Shown here piece by piece: positions 24,913-33,486 of a stretch of 64,000 nucleotides of DNA. The position numbers and the translations under genes were made by a program. Position 1 is the stretch's first letter. Each line of letters starts with the position of its first letter. The DNA is from Methanomethylovorans sp041447285. GTDB lineage: Archaea; Halobacteriota; Methanosarcinia; Methanosarcinales; Methanosarcinaceae. Location: assembly GCF_041447285.1 (NCBI RefSeq), contig NZ_JBGMEB010000010.1:1-64000 (forward strand), written 5' to 3'. The notes under the pieces are model-generated. The model made no database searches. It saw only the letters and a program-made list of their open reading frames with translations, and was not told the origin of the DNA.

Positions 24913-27399
24913 ATGGCAGATGATAATAAAGAAAATAATGGAATGGATGAAAATCCTCTGGGTATCCAGCCCACAGAGACCGGTGAGAAGGTAGTCCCTG
25001 TCCTTATAGAGGACGAAATGAAGAACTCCTACATCGATTATGCCATGAGTGTAATTGTAGGACGTGCTCTTCCTGATGCAAGGGACGGTTTGAAACCTGT
25101 GCACAGGAGGATACTTTACGCTATGTATGAAGCAGGGATAACCCACGACAAGTCCTATAAGAAATCGGCCCGTGTAGTGGGAGACGTGCTGGGTAAATAT
25201 CATCCTCACGGTGATTCTGCTGTTTATGAAAGTCTTGTAAGGATGGTGCAGGAGTTCTCCCTGCGTTATCCTTTGATAGATGGTCAGGGTAACTTCGGTT
25301 CTATTGATGGTGACTCTGCTGCTGCCATGCGTTACACTGAGGCACGCATGGGAAAGATCTCTGATGAAATGCTCCAGGACCTGGATAAAGAAACGGTCCT
25401 GATGAACCCTAACTATGATGGTTCCTTGGAAGAGCCTACTGTACTGCCAGCAAAATTGCCAAACTTGCTGATCAATGGTTCTACTGGTATTGCAGTAGGT
25501 ATGGCCACTAACATGGCTCCTCATAATCTTGGAGAAGTAGTGGACGCAACTCTCATGCTTATCGATAATCCTTCTTCCAGCATACATGACCTTATGTCAG
25601 TGCTCAAGGGTCCGGATTTTCCAACTGGTGGAACTATTCTGGGCATGCAGGGCATAAGGGAAGCCTACGAGACTGGCAGAGGCAGAATACAGCTGAGGGC
25701 TGTGGCTACCATAGAGGAAATAAGAAAGGACAAGAACGCTATCATTGTAAGCGAGATACCATATCAGGTGAACAAGTCCAAGCTTATTGAAGATATTGCA
25801 TTACTTGTCAGGGAGAAAAAGATCGTTGGTATATCCGATCTGAGGGATGAGTCTGACCGTGATGGTATCCGGGTAGTGATAGAAATTACTAGGGGAAATG
25901 ATCCGAATGTTGTGCTGAACCAGTTGTACAAGCACACCCAGATGCAGACTACCTTCGGTATCATTAATCTGGCACTAGTGGATAATGTGCCTTTGGAACT
26001 TAATCTTAAGCGTATCTTGCAGATATACCTGGAACACAGGATGGATGTCATCCAGAAACGTACGCAGTTCCAGCTAAGGAAAGCTGAGGAACGTGCACAC
26101 ATACTCCGTGGTCTGAAGATAGCTCTTGACCATCTTGATGCCGTTATTTCTCTGATCCGTGCTTCTAGAACTGTAGAGGAAGCAAGGTCCGGTCTGATCT
26201 CAAACTTTGGCCTTGATGAGATACAGGCAAAGGCTATTCTTGACATGCGCCTGCAGAAGCTCACTGGTCTTGAAAGACAGAAAGTGGAAGATGAGTACGC
26301 AGAGCTTATGAGGCTCATTGCCGAGTATATGTCCATTCTGCAAAGTGATGAGAAGAAATACGGCATTATAAAATCAGAGCTTGTCGAACTTAAACAGAAG
26401 TATAATAACGAGCGTAGAACACAGATCATGGCTTCACATGTGGAACTTGACCTTGAAGACCTCATACCGCAGGAAGATGTAATAGTCACTTTTACTAACA
26501 GTGGGTACGTTAAACGTCTGCCTGTAAGCACATATTCCCAGCAGCGTCGGGGAGGGAAAGGTGTTATTGGTATGGAAACAAAGGAAGAAGATTTCGTAGA
26601 GAATATCTTCGTTGCTTCCAGTCATGACTATATCCTATTCTTCACTAATAAGGGAAGACTATACTGGAAGAAGGTCTATGAGATTCCTGAGGGAAGCAGG
26701 CAGTCTAAAGGTAAAGCCATAGTCAATCTGCTGGAACTGGGAGAAGGAGAATATGTTACTGCTATGATTCCAGTCACAGAGTTCTCAGATGATAAGTTCC
26801 TCTTCATGGCCACACGCTCGGGAACTGTTAAAAAGTCATCTCTTTCGGATTTCAGCAACCCGCGTAAGGGTGGAATCATTGCAGTCACCCTGATGGAAGA
26901 TGACGAGCTTGTAAACGTTGCACAGACCGATGGGTCGAAAGACATGGTGTTGGTATCAAGGCACGGGAAAGCTATTAGGTTCTCTGAAGCTGATGTTAGA
27001 CCCATGGGCAGAAGTGCGCAGGGTGTGCGTGGCATTAAGCTTGAGCAGGGAGACAAAGTTGTAAGCCTGGATGTTGTGGATGAGAGCTCTACTCTATTGA
27101 CAATTACTGAGAATGGATTCGGTAAACGTACTGAATTTGGAGAATACCGGACAATGCATCGTGGAGGTATGGGTGTCATCACCATAGTAACAAGCTTGCG
27201 TAATGGTCCTGTGGTAAATGTGAAGGCTGTGCGTGAGGAAGATGAAGTAATGCTTACCAGTTCCGACGGTATAATTATCCGTATCCCGGTCAAAGATATC
27301 AGGGTACAGGGCAGGAATACCCAGGGTGTCAAGATCATGGATGTGCGCCAGGATGACAAAGTGGTGGGTGTGGCGCGTATTGAGCCTGAGGAAGAGTAG
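24913..27399 (+). CDS. gyrA: DNA gyrase subunit A
   Basis: 828 residues. The breakage-reunion domain begins IDYAMSVIVGRALPDARDGL, with catalytic Tyr141 in AAAMRYTEARMG. A coiled-coil arm spans about 360-490. The C-terminal DNA-wrapping pinwheel carries the GyrA box QRRGGKG, which distinguishes gyrase from topoisomerase IV, and six blade-like repeats (for example RSAQGVRGIKL and RNTQGVKIMDV). It forms the A2B2 enzyme with the preceding GyrB. The start ATG has GAGGTGTGGTAG upstream. Confidence 0.97.
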   Translation: MADDNKENNGMDENPLGIQPTETGEKVVPVLIEDEMKNSYIDYAMSVIVGRALPDARDGLKPVHRRILYAMYEAGITHDKSYKKSARVVGDVLGKYHPHGDSAVYESLVRMVQEFSLRYPLIDGQGNFGSIDGDSAAAMRYTEARMGKISDEMLQDLDKETVLMNPNYDGSLEEPTVLPAKLPNLLINGSTGIAVGMATNMAPHNLGEVVDATLMLIDNPSSSIHDLMSVLKGPDFPTGGTILGMQGIREAYETGRGRIQLRAVATIEEIRKDKNAIIVSEIPYQVNKSKLIEDIALLVREKKIVGISDLRDESDRDGIRVVIEITRGNDPNVVLNQLYKHTQMQTTFGIINLALVDNVPLELNLKRILQIYLEHRMDVIQKRTQFQLRKAEERAHILRGLKIALDHLDAVISLIRASRTVEEARSGLISNFGLDEIQAKAILDMRLQKLTGLERQKVEDEYAELMRLIAEYMSILQSDEKKYGIIKSELVELKQKYNNERRTQIMASHVELDLEDLIPQEDVIVTFTNSGYVKRLPVSTYSQQRRGGKGVIGMETKEEDFVENIFVASSHDYILFFTNKGRLYWKKVYEIPEGSRQSKGKAIVNLLELGEGEYVTAMIPVTEFSDDKFLFMATRSGTVKKSSLSDFSNPRKGGIIAVTLMEDDELVNVAQTDGSKDMVLVSRHGKAIRFSEADVRPMGRSAQGVRGIKLEQGDKVVSLDVVDESSTLLTITENGFGKRTEFGEYRTMHRGGMGVITIVTSLRNGPVVNVKAVREEDEVMLTSSDGIIIRIPVKDIRVQGRNTQGVKIMDVRQDDKVVGVARIEPEEE

Positions 27400-27407
27400 A
27401 ATAAGTA

Positions 27408-27421
27408 ATGCTTATAAGCAT
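27408..27421. promoter_or_regulatory. 14-bp perfect palindrome between gyrA and pdxS
   Basis: ATGCTTATAAGCAT is a perfect inverted repeat nine bases after the gyrA stop. About 20 bp later comes ATTTATTAATAC, a TATA-like box for pdxS. It could be an operator for pdxS or a small termination hairpin; the sequence alone does not decide. Confidence 0.4.
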
Positions 27422-27494
27422 GACCTGCAATTAGGAACATTTATTAATACGTGAACGTGTAGGATGTCCAAGATAGAATTACAGGATGATAATT

Positions 27495-28391
27495 ATGGAA
27501 CTTGAGAAACTAAGACATGGTACTGAACTTATAAAGCGCGGTTTTGCCAGCATGCAAAAAGGAGGTGTCATAATGGATGTGACAAATCCCGAGCAGGCAA
27601 AGATAGCAGAAGATGCCGGAGCAGTTGCGGTTATGGCCCTTCAGGCAGTACCTGCTGATATAAGAAAAGCCGGGGGTGTTGCAAGAATGGCAGATCCCCA
27701 GATAATAACGGAGATCATCGAATGTGTTACCATTCCAGTAATGGCAAAGGCACGTATCGGTCACTTTGTGGAAGCTGAAATTCTGCAGGCCCTTGGTGTT
27801 GATATGGTGGATGAATCTGAGGTACTTACACCTGCAGATGAGAAGTTCCACATCGATAAAACACAGTTTACTGTTCCTTTCGTGTGCGGAGCCCGTAACT
27901 TGGGAGAGGCACTGCGCAGGATCAATGAAGGTGCGGCAATGATACGTACCAAAGGTGAGGCAGGAACCGGAGACGTCAGGGAAGCAGTTCGTCACATGAA
28001 ACAGATCACCGGAGAAATAAGGGCTCTTGCAGGCAAGACTAAGGAAGAACTGATGTTCACAGCCCGCGAGATAGAAGCTCCTATTGAACTTGTCATCGAA
28101 ACTGCACAGCTTCAGAGGTTACCTGTTGTTAACTTTGCAGCAGGCGGCGTGGCAACACCAGCAGATGCAGCCCTTATGATGAGACTGGGTGCTGATGGTG
28201 TGTTTGTAGGTTCTGGTATCTTTAAGGCAGAGAATCCTGAACTTATGGCAAAGGCCATAGTTGAAGCAGTCAACAATTATGATAAGCCAGAGAAGCTTGC
28301 AGAGATATCCAAGGGTATTGGTGCAGGAATGAAAGGTATCAGCACAGATACCATTCCTCCGGAGCAGGCTTTACAAACCAGAGGATGGTAA
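27495..28391 (+). CDS. pdxS: pyridoxal 5'-phosphate synthase, PdxS (lyase) subunit
   Basis: 298 residues from ATG 27495, preferred to the ATG at 27486 because the family starts MELEKLRHGT and AGGAT lies just upstream. It is a TIM barrel that condenses ribose 5-phosphate, glyceraldehyde 3-phosphate and ammonia into vitamin B6 phosphate. Signature stretches: GFASMQKGGVIMDVTNPEQA, MAKARIGHFVEAEIL, DESEVLTPADE and VVNFAAGGVATPADAALMMR. The ammonia comes from PdxT, encoded 29 bases downstream. Confidence 0.97.
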   Translation: MELEKLRHGTELIKRGFASMQKGGVIMDVTNPEQAKIAEDAGAVAVMALQAVPADIRKAGGVARMADPQIITEIIECVTIPVMAKARIGHFVEAEILQALGVDMVDESEVLTPADEKFHIDKTQFTVPFVCGARNLGEALRRINEGAAMIRTKGEAGTGDVREAVRHMKQITGEIRALAGKTKEELMFTAREIEAPIELVIETAQLQRLPVVNFAAGGVATPADAALMMRLGADGVFVGSGIFKAENPELMAKAIVEAVNNYDKPEKLAEISKGIGAGMKGISTDTIPPEQALQTRGW

Positions 28392-28420
28392 ATCCTCTTT
28401 CTTTTTTCAAGGTGTATTAA

Positions 28421-29017
28421 GTGCGTATAGGTGTTATTGCAATTCAGGGCAATGTTTCTGAGCATGTTGAGGCTCTTGAGCGTGCTATTTCTGAAAGGGG
28501 ACAACAGGCAGAGGTCATAACCATAAAGCATAAGGGTCTGGTTCCCACATGTAATGCTCTTGTGCTGCCAGGTGGGGAAAGTACCACACTTGGCAGACTA
28601 CTACTTAGGGAAGGCATTGCTGATGAAATACGGGCAATGCATGCAGCAGGTATGCCGATAATGGGTACATGTGCAGGTCTTATTTTGCTTGCAAAAGAAG
28701 GCGATGAACAGGTAAGGAAAACCCATCAGCATCTGCTTGGCCTGATGGACACTCAGGTCAACAGGAACGCATTCGGTAGGCAACGTGAATCATTCGAGAC
28801 CGAGCTTGAGCTGACATTTCTTGAAGCTCCTTATAATGCCGTTTTCATAAGGGCCCCTGCTATCACACATGCCGGAAAGGATGTGAAAGTGCTTGGAACC
28901 ATTGATAATATGATAGTGGCAGCAGAACAGGGAAACCTATTCGCTTTGGCATTCCACCCTGAACTTACTTTGGACAGCAGAGTACACCAGTATTTCCTCA
29001 ACAAGGTCTTTTTGTAA
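28421..29017 (+). CDS. pdxT: pyridoxal 5'-phosphate synthase, PdxT (glutaminase) subunit
   Basis: 198 residues, start GTG 28421 (MRIGVIAIQGNVSEHVEAL). Class I glutamine amidotransferase: oxyanion strand LVLPGGESTT, nucleophile Cys in MGTCAGLILLA, and the His-x-Glu of AFHPELT. It hydrolyses glutamine and channels ammonia to PdxS. It follows pdxS directly, as in most archaea. Confidence 0.97.
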   Translation: MRIGVIAIQGNVSEHVEALERAISERGQQAEVITIKHKGLVPTCNALVLPGGESTTLGRLLLREGIADEIRAMHAAGMPIMGTCAGLILLAKEGDEQVRKTHQHLLGLMDTQVNRNAFGRQRESFETELELTFLEAPYNAVFIRAPAITHAGKDVKVLGTIDNMIVAAEQGNLFALAFHPELTLDSRVHQYFLNKVFL

Positions 29018-29080
29018 GGGTTTTTGTAAGGCTATTACTTTCCTGTTACTTTTTTAGTTTTGGATAGTACTTTTTATTCA

Positions 29081-29629
29081 ATGAGTACAGTGATCCAAAG
29101 TCGTAACCACTTAGTAAACTATTTATACGGCACTCCTTCTATTAGTTATAGAGTTGTTTGTATGGATGAAGAATGCTGCCCGAGATTTGACCCGGAACCG
29201 TGGGATGGAAAGATCATAGAATGGGAGAATAAGAGATTCGTAAAGGATAATGTCTTCACACTTTTCTATATGCCCATTAACTTTGGCAAAGTGATGAAAA
29301 GGCTTGATGAAAAAGTACGAAACGCGGGGGCAAATATACCTGATTGGCTTTGCCTTTCCGATCATACTTCAAAATGGAATATGGACGTTTATCTGGCTGT
29401 AGATAAAGAGATCCAATATGCTGAAAACACTACTCTTAGCGGAAAATTCCTGAGCAAGGTCTATGAGGGCCCTTTCAAGGATACGAATAAATGGAGTGAT
29501 GATTTTAAGGAATATACAAAAAAACAGGGGCTTGAGATCAAGAAATGGTTCATGTGGTACACAACATGTCCAAAATGTGCAAAGAAATATGGGAAAAACC
29601 ATGTTGTGATCCTGGCAGAGGTTGAGTGA
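29081..29629 (+). CDS. conserved uncharacterised protein (often labelled hydrolase)
   Basis: 182 residues from ATG 29081; in-frame TTG 29060 lies upstream, but the family begins MSxVIxSRNHLVNYL. Conserved features seen here: CMDEECCPRFDPEPWDGK near the start, MPINFGKVMKRLDEK, and a C-terminal zinc-like CPKCAKKYGKNHVVILAEV. Members occur across bacteria and archaea as small soluble proteins called hydrolase without evidence of a reaction. Cys residues at both ends could bind metal. The gene stands alone. Confidence 0.7.
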   Translation: MSTVIQSRNHLVNYLYGTPSISYRVVCMDEECCPRFDPEPWDGKIIEWENKRFVKDNVFTLFYMPINFGKVMKRLDEKVRNAGANIPDWLCLSDHTSKWNMDVYLAVDKEIQYAENTTLSGKFLSKVYEGPFKDTNKWSDDFKEYTKKQGLEIKKWFMWYTTCPKCAKKYGKNHVVILAEVE

Positions 29630-29639
29630 GGTTTATCAA

Positions 29640-30128
29640 TCATCTTCCAAATCCTCTCATATTGAGAAGAACATTAGCTGAGATTGCAACTCCCATACAA
29701 TCAGTTAGTAGTGCCGAGGAAATAAAACCAATCACCTTTCCCTTCTGCAGGATGGGAGAACCACTATCTCCTGGTTGTGGCATATCAGAGCAAGGAAAGC
29801 TCAAATATATAAGTGATGCTCCAGCACTAAGTACTCTGCATCTGATAGAATGTATCTCATTGAAAAGAATAGCATCTTCCAACACAGCTGCGTTTCCAAG
29901 ATTGGTTAATTCAACTTCGCATACTGAAGGAAGTTCTACCAGAGCCAGATCTAAATCTTTTAGGATACTCGTAACAGCAACTTGCATTCCATTAACTTCT
30001 AAATGGTCCCCTATTTTACTCAATATGTGAGAAGTCGCCACTAGATGATGCAATCCATTTAATAGAATGATAGCACCTATAATGCAGCTCTTTCCTTTGT
30101 AGTAAAAAGAACCTCCGGACTTTATCAT
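29640..30128 (-). CDS. trypsin-like serine protease domain protein
   Basis: 162 residues, a minimal chymotrypsin-fold peptidase. The triad is present: His34 in VATSHIL, Asp60 in DLDLALVEL and Ser122 in QPGDSGSPILQ. No signal peptide, PDZ domain or transmembrane helix is visible, so it should be cytoplasmic. That is unusual, as most prokaryotic relatives (HtrA) are exported with PDZ domains. It is convergent with the preceding gene. Substrate unknown. Confidence 0.75.
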   Translation of the reverse strand: MIKSGGSFYYKGKSCIIGAIILLNGLHHLVATSHILSKIGDHLEVNGMQVAVTSILKDLDLALVELPSVCEVELTNLGNAAVLEDAILFNEIHSIRCRVLSAGASLIYLSFPCSDMPQPGDSGSPILQKGKVIGFISSALLTDCMGVAISANVLLNMRGFGR

Positions 30129-30184
30129 TAACTTATAATCGGTCCCTTAGCTGTATTTGTACTGACTTGTCTGTTCCATTGATT

Positions 30185-30706
30185 TCATCTAATTTTCTTA
30201 TGAAGACCTACAATGGATAAAAATCCTATAGCTGCAAGAAGTGCTTCAAATCCAGAAACCTTCTGTGCTTGGGTTGTATTGTTTATTGATTCAGTACTTG
30301 CTATTTCTGAAGTTGCATTACCAACTGAAACTTCAGCATTCAGTAGTTGCTGAGTTTCATTAGTGGTTATTTCAGATGTAGTTTGCGGGAAGTCTTTTGA
30401 GTCTCCCGGAAATGTCAGAGCATTGATCTCGTCTATATTCGTAATGCCATCGTTATCTGAATCTAGAGCCTCAATTGAGGCAAAATCCCTTCCACCTGTA
30501 GAATATTCAAGTCCATAAGGGTTTCTTGGAGATCCCCCTCCTGAAGTATGACAGGTATTGCACGTGTCAAGTTTTGTGCCATCTGTATTGTAATTCTCTT
30601 TGAAAGCTGCCAAATATGTGGGTCTTGCTGCAGCCATAGGAATTCCAATTAAAAGTACTATTAGTAAAAACAATAAGAACGTCAGTTTATAGTTCACATC
30701 TACCAT
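30185..30706 (-). CDS. exported CxxCH protein with EF-hand-like loop and C-terminal sorting-type helix
   Basis: 173 residues. An N-terminal hydrophobic signal (LTFLLFLLIVLLIGIPMAAA) is cut near residue 27. CNTCH at 49-53 is a c-type haem attachment motif. DSDNDGITNIDE (82-93) is a dockerin/thrombospondin-3-like calcium loop. A Thr/Ser/Asn-rich stalk with NxT sites leads to SGFEALLAAIGFLSIVGLHK, like a PGF-CTERM archaeosortase signal with SGF for PGF. It is probably lipid-anchored outside the cell and may bind one haem. No cytochrome c maturation gene is in the window. Confidence 0.7.
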   Translation of the reverse strand: MVDVNYKLTFLLFLLIVLLIGIPMAAARPTYLAAFKENYNTDGTKLDTCNTCHTSGGGSPRNPYGLEYSTGGRDFASIEALDSDNDGITNIDEINALTFPGDSKDFPQTTSEITTNETQQLLNAEVSVGNATSEIASTESINNTTQAQKVSGFEALLAAIGFLSIVGLHKKIR

Positions 30707-30785
30707 TCCAGATTTCCCGTATTATAGTTTGAATAAAGCGCAATCTGAACATTTATTTGTTTATAATATAGTGATCCTTTGGAAT

Positions 30786-30902
30786 ATGAGGTTATCGAAA
30801 TATCATAATTGTGGTAATAGGATGCATATTCTGAGCAAGTTTGTTCTCAAGGAAATGTTGTTCTATCACTGCTTAGAATCAAGCTTTTCATCAAAAATAT
30901 GA
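30786..30902 (+). CDS. 38-residue degenerate paralogue of the zinc-ribbon microprotein
   Basis: ATG AGG TTA ... to TGA 30902 encodes MRLSKYHNCGNRMHILSKFV and ends HCLESSFSSKI. It aligns with the protein of 12409-12534 (NCGSKMYVQSK... HCLESSSSSKI), but the first Cys of the first pair and one in the second have been lost. TTATAATATA at 30761-30770 would give a leaderless start. It may be a decaying copy or a non-metal variant. Confidence 0.5.
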   Translation: MRLSKYHNCGNRMHILSKFVLKEMLFYHCLESSFSSKI

Positions 30903-30935
30903 GTGCTCAAATCTGAACACTCCCCCATCATTTAA

Positions 30936-32126
30936 TTAAAAGAGTTTTTCATATATTTTCGCAATGTTCTTTGCGATCTCAGCCCAGGTAAACTGAGCAG
31001 AATAATCTTTGATTTTAGTTTCATCCCATCTTTTGTCCAAAGCCGATAAAATATTTTCTGCTAATTCCATTGAATTTGCCGGATCGCTTAGTAATCCATA
31101 GTCTTCCGAGACAATGACCTCGGGAACTCCGCCAACTCTGGTCCCCACAAATGGTTTTCCACATCCCAGGCACTCAAACATAACGGTTGGATTGCCCTCG
31201 TTCAAACTGGGAAGCACAAAGATGTCACAAGCATTCATCCAAAGGGGAATCTCACCATGAAGTTTACTACCTACAAGCGTTACATGGTCCTGCAAGCCTG
31301 CTTTTCTGACTTGCTCATTGAGTTTCTTTTCCAGCGCTCCACCGCCAACAATGAAGCACACAGCGTCTGATCTATGCTTGACCACTTCAGCCATAGCTTC
31401 GATCAAATAGCTGTGACCTTTGATTTTCAGTAAGTTTCCAACGGCGACTATTATCTTTTTATCGAGAGGCAAACCTAATTTCGTTCTGCACTTTTCCATA
31501 TCCATCTGGTAAAACTGATCACTTCTATAACCATTAGGTAGAATGTGAACCGGAGTTCTGACATTCAGTTTCTGGATACAAGCCAGATTACTTTTACTGA
31601 CTGTAATTATGCTGTCAGCAGTATTGAGTACATATTCTATTCTTTCTTTCCATTCTTCACTTTTAAAAGGTAGATCATAAATGTCGTATCCATGACCTGT
31701 TACCACAAAAGGAACATCATACTTTTCTTTTATTTTTGCTCCTGCATATCCGGATGACCAGGTAAAATGAGAGTGGACAATGTCAAATTCAATATGATTC
31801 TCTTTAATTGACTTATCTGCAGCATCAAAATGCTTATCTCCAAGTTTCTTATATTGAGAATCGATCGGCGCATAAAGAATTGGAGTTGCATGTACGTTCA
31901 AATTTGAAGGGATATTTGTCAGGTCTATCTTGTAATCCAGTTTAAATGTTGCCAGAAAGGGAACACGGACATATTTAGATATCTCCGAAATTGGATTTGA
32001 ACGGACTAATGCTGAGCATTCATTAAAATATCCGCATATACTATTAACAGACTCTTTTTGAAAATTATTATATGATTGTAGCAAAAACAAAGCTTTTTTA
32101 TTACTTATACTCAAGAGAGCACCCAC
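30936..32126 (-). CDS. glycosyltransferase family 4 (GT-B)
   Basis: 396 residues, a retaining GT-B transferase. The N-terminal lobe has VHSHFTWSSGYAGAKIKEKY, VVTGHGYDIYD. The C-terminal lobe has VAVGNLLKIKGHSYLIEAM and the nucleotide-sugar signature FVLPSLNEGNPTVMFECLGC followed by GKPFVGTRVGGVPEV. It probably adds a hexose to a growing glycan on the cytoplasmic side. It closes the minus-strand polysaccharide cluster, 250 bp after a deacetylase gene and perhaps separately transcribed. Confidence 0.9.
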   Translation of the reverse strand: MGALLSISNKKALFLLQSYNNFQKESVNSICGYFNECSALVRSNPISEISKYVRVPFLATFKLDYKIDLTNIPSNLNVHATPILYAPIDSQYKKLGDKHFDAADKSIKENHIEFDIVHSHFTWSSGYAGAKIKEKYDVPFVVTGHGYDIYDLPFKSEEWKERIEYVLNTADSIITVSKSNLACIQKLNVRTPVHILPNGYRSDQFYQMDMEKCRTKLGLPLDKKIIVAVGNLLKIKGHSYLIEAMAEVVKHRSDAVCFIVGGGALEKKLNEQVRKAGLQDHVTLVGSKLHGEIPLWMNACDIFVLPSLNEGNPTVMFECLGCGKPFVGTRVGGVPEVIVSEDYGLLSDPANSMELAENILSALDKRWDETKIKDYSAQFTWAEIAKNIAKIYEKLF

Positions 32127-32288
32127 TACTGACTTTATAATTTATTATGATAAGAGAACTAATTTCCAAAGCTTGATCTTTTGTTCTTCTTCAACATCAA
32201 TTATGAAAAGCAAAATATCCGCTTAGAAATATATCATCATATTCTTATATTTCGCGGTCATAAAAACGCTTTGAAAATTGATAGGATG

Positions 32289-32318
32289 TGCAATTAAAAT
32301 TGCAATCGCAAAGATTGC
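32289..32318. terminator. two overlapping hairpins between GT4 and deacetylase genes
   Basis: TGCAATT-AA-AATTGCA (32289-32304) and GCAATC-GCAAA-GATTGC (32302-32318) are perfect stems that share bases and so exclude each other. They lie about 60 bp past the deacetylase stop at 32378 (minus strand) and could terminate or attenuate transcription before the GT4 gene. Confidence 0.45.
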
Positions 32319-32377
32319 CTAATATTAATGTAGTTTCAATTAATAAATTGTAGCTAAAAAGGGAATGCCTGAAGATC

Positions 32378-33421
32378 TCAAATTGAGAGTTTTCCTTCTT
32401 TTAACCACCAATTATAGATTTCTTCACCGCTGGTAATCCATGCGTTTTTGTTGTGACAATACGCCAGTATTTTTTCATATAATAGTTCCCAGTATTTCAT
32501 CGCTGGCCAGCTAAATGTATTATTATGCCACAGGATGGTGATTACACCATTATGCTTTTCAACTGTATCTATTAATTTTTTAGCAGTATTAAATGCATCT
32601 TCAAAGGACTTTGCATAAGAAAATAAAGTACCGTCCATGATCACAAGTGGAATTTCCAATATATCAATGGTCTCATTTTTGTTCAAATTATATGGTTTAA
32701 ATGGATGACACATACCATTTCTAAAGCCGATCATATCTGGGTATCCAAAAGATGTATCGTACTTAAATCCGGCCTTTGTCAACAGTTCCCATGTATCAGG
32801 GACTTTGAATCTCAGGTAATGGTTGCGATAACCAATGATCTTTTTACCTAAAATATTTTCCAATATTTCTTTTTCGCTCTTTATACTCTCAAAATTGTCA
32901 TAAGCATAGTATCCGCCATGCAAACCGACTTCGCATCCATTATCCAGGATCTCTCCTAACTCTGTTTCTACGTCCTCTATATCATATCGGAAGCGAAGCG
33001 GATCTTTTCTTGCAGTTATAAAGTAAAATGAGGACTTTGCATCGTATTTATTTTCTATCTCCATTATATGGTTAAAATTTAGATAAGGGGATTGCTTTTT
33101 CCCATTGACGGTCCAGAGGGTTTGAGATTTGAGTCCTTTGAAATCCAGATGCTTTAAGCAATACAATGAAGATAGAAGCATATGTCGAAGAGGAGGATAT
33201 ATATCATCAATATCATGGGTAAGACATACTGCAAATTTCCTGTCATCTGGATATGTTATTTCAGGTCCGTTTGACAATAGATATTTTGAAACCACAGGTT
33301 CAAAAATGTCTTTGTACTTACTGTTAGCATAACTAAATCTGTTATGTTTGTCCAGTTCCTTTGCAGAATACTCTTCCTTTTTAGTGTATATGTCCCAGAG
33401 TTCAGAGTTCCTTTCTAACAT
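32378..33421 (-). CDS. polysaccharide deacetylase-like protein
   Basis: 347 residues of the NodB-homology type. Visible motifs: CLTHDIDD (catalytic Asp and metal Asp), GCEVGLHGGYYA (metal His), KIIGYRNHYLRF (the R of motif 3) and VITILWHNNTFS (motif 5 His). It probably removes N-acetyl groups from an extracellular or lipid-linked glycan. No signal peptide is seen, so it would act on cytoplasmic precursors. Third deacetylase-type gene in this cluster. Confidence 0.8.
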   Translation of the reverse strand: MLERNSELWDIYTKKEEYSAKELDKHNRFSYANSKYKDIFEPVVSKYLLSNGPEITYPDDRKFAVCLTHDIDDIYPPLRHMLLSSLYCLKHLDFKGLKSQTLWTVNGKKQSPYLNFNHIMEIENKYDAKSSFYFITARKDPLRFRYDIEDVETELGEILDNGCEVGLHGGYYAYDNFESIKSEKEILENILGKKIIGYRNHYLRFKVPDTWELLTKAGFKYDTSFGYPDMIGFRNGMCHPFKPYNLNKNETIDILEIPLVIMDGTLFSYAKSFEDAFNTAKKLIDTVEKHNGVITILWHNNTFSWPAMKYWELLYEKILAYCHNKNAWITSGEEIYNWWLKEGKLSI

Positions 33422-33486
33422 CCGCTAACACCCGTTTTTTAATAATAGCACAGAAACTGTGCGAATATTTTCAGCGCAATTTAAAT

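Noticed and set aside
24886..27440. Long minus-strand frames opposite gyrA
   Set aside because: Shadows of the strongly coding gyrA frame with no family likeness.
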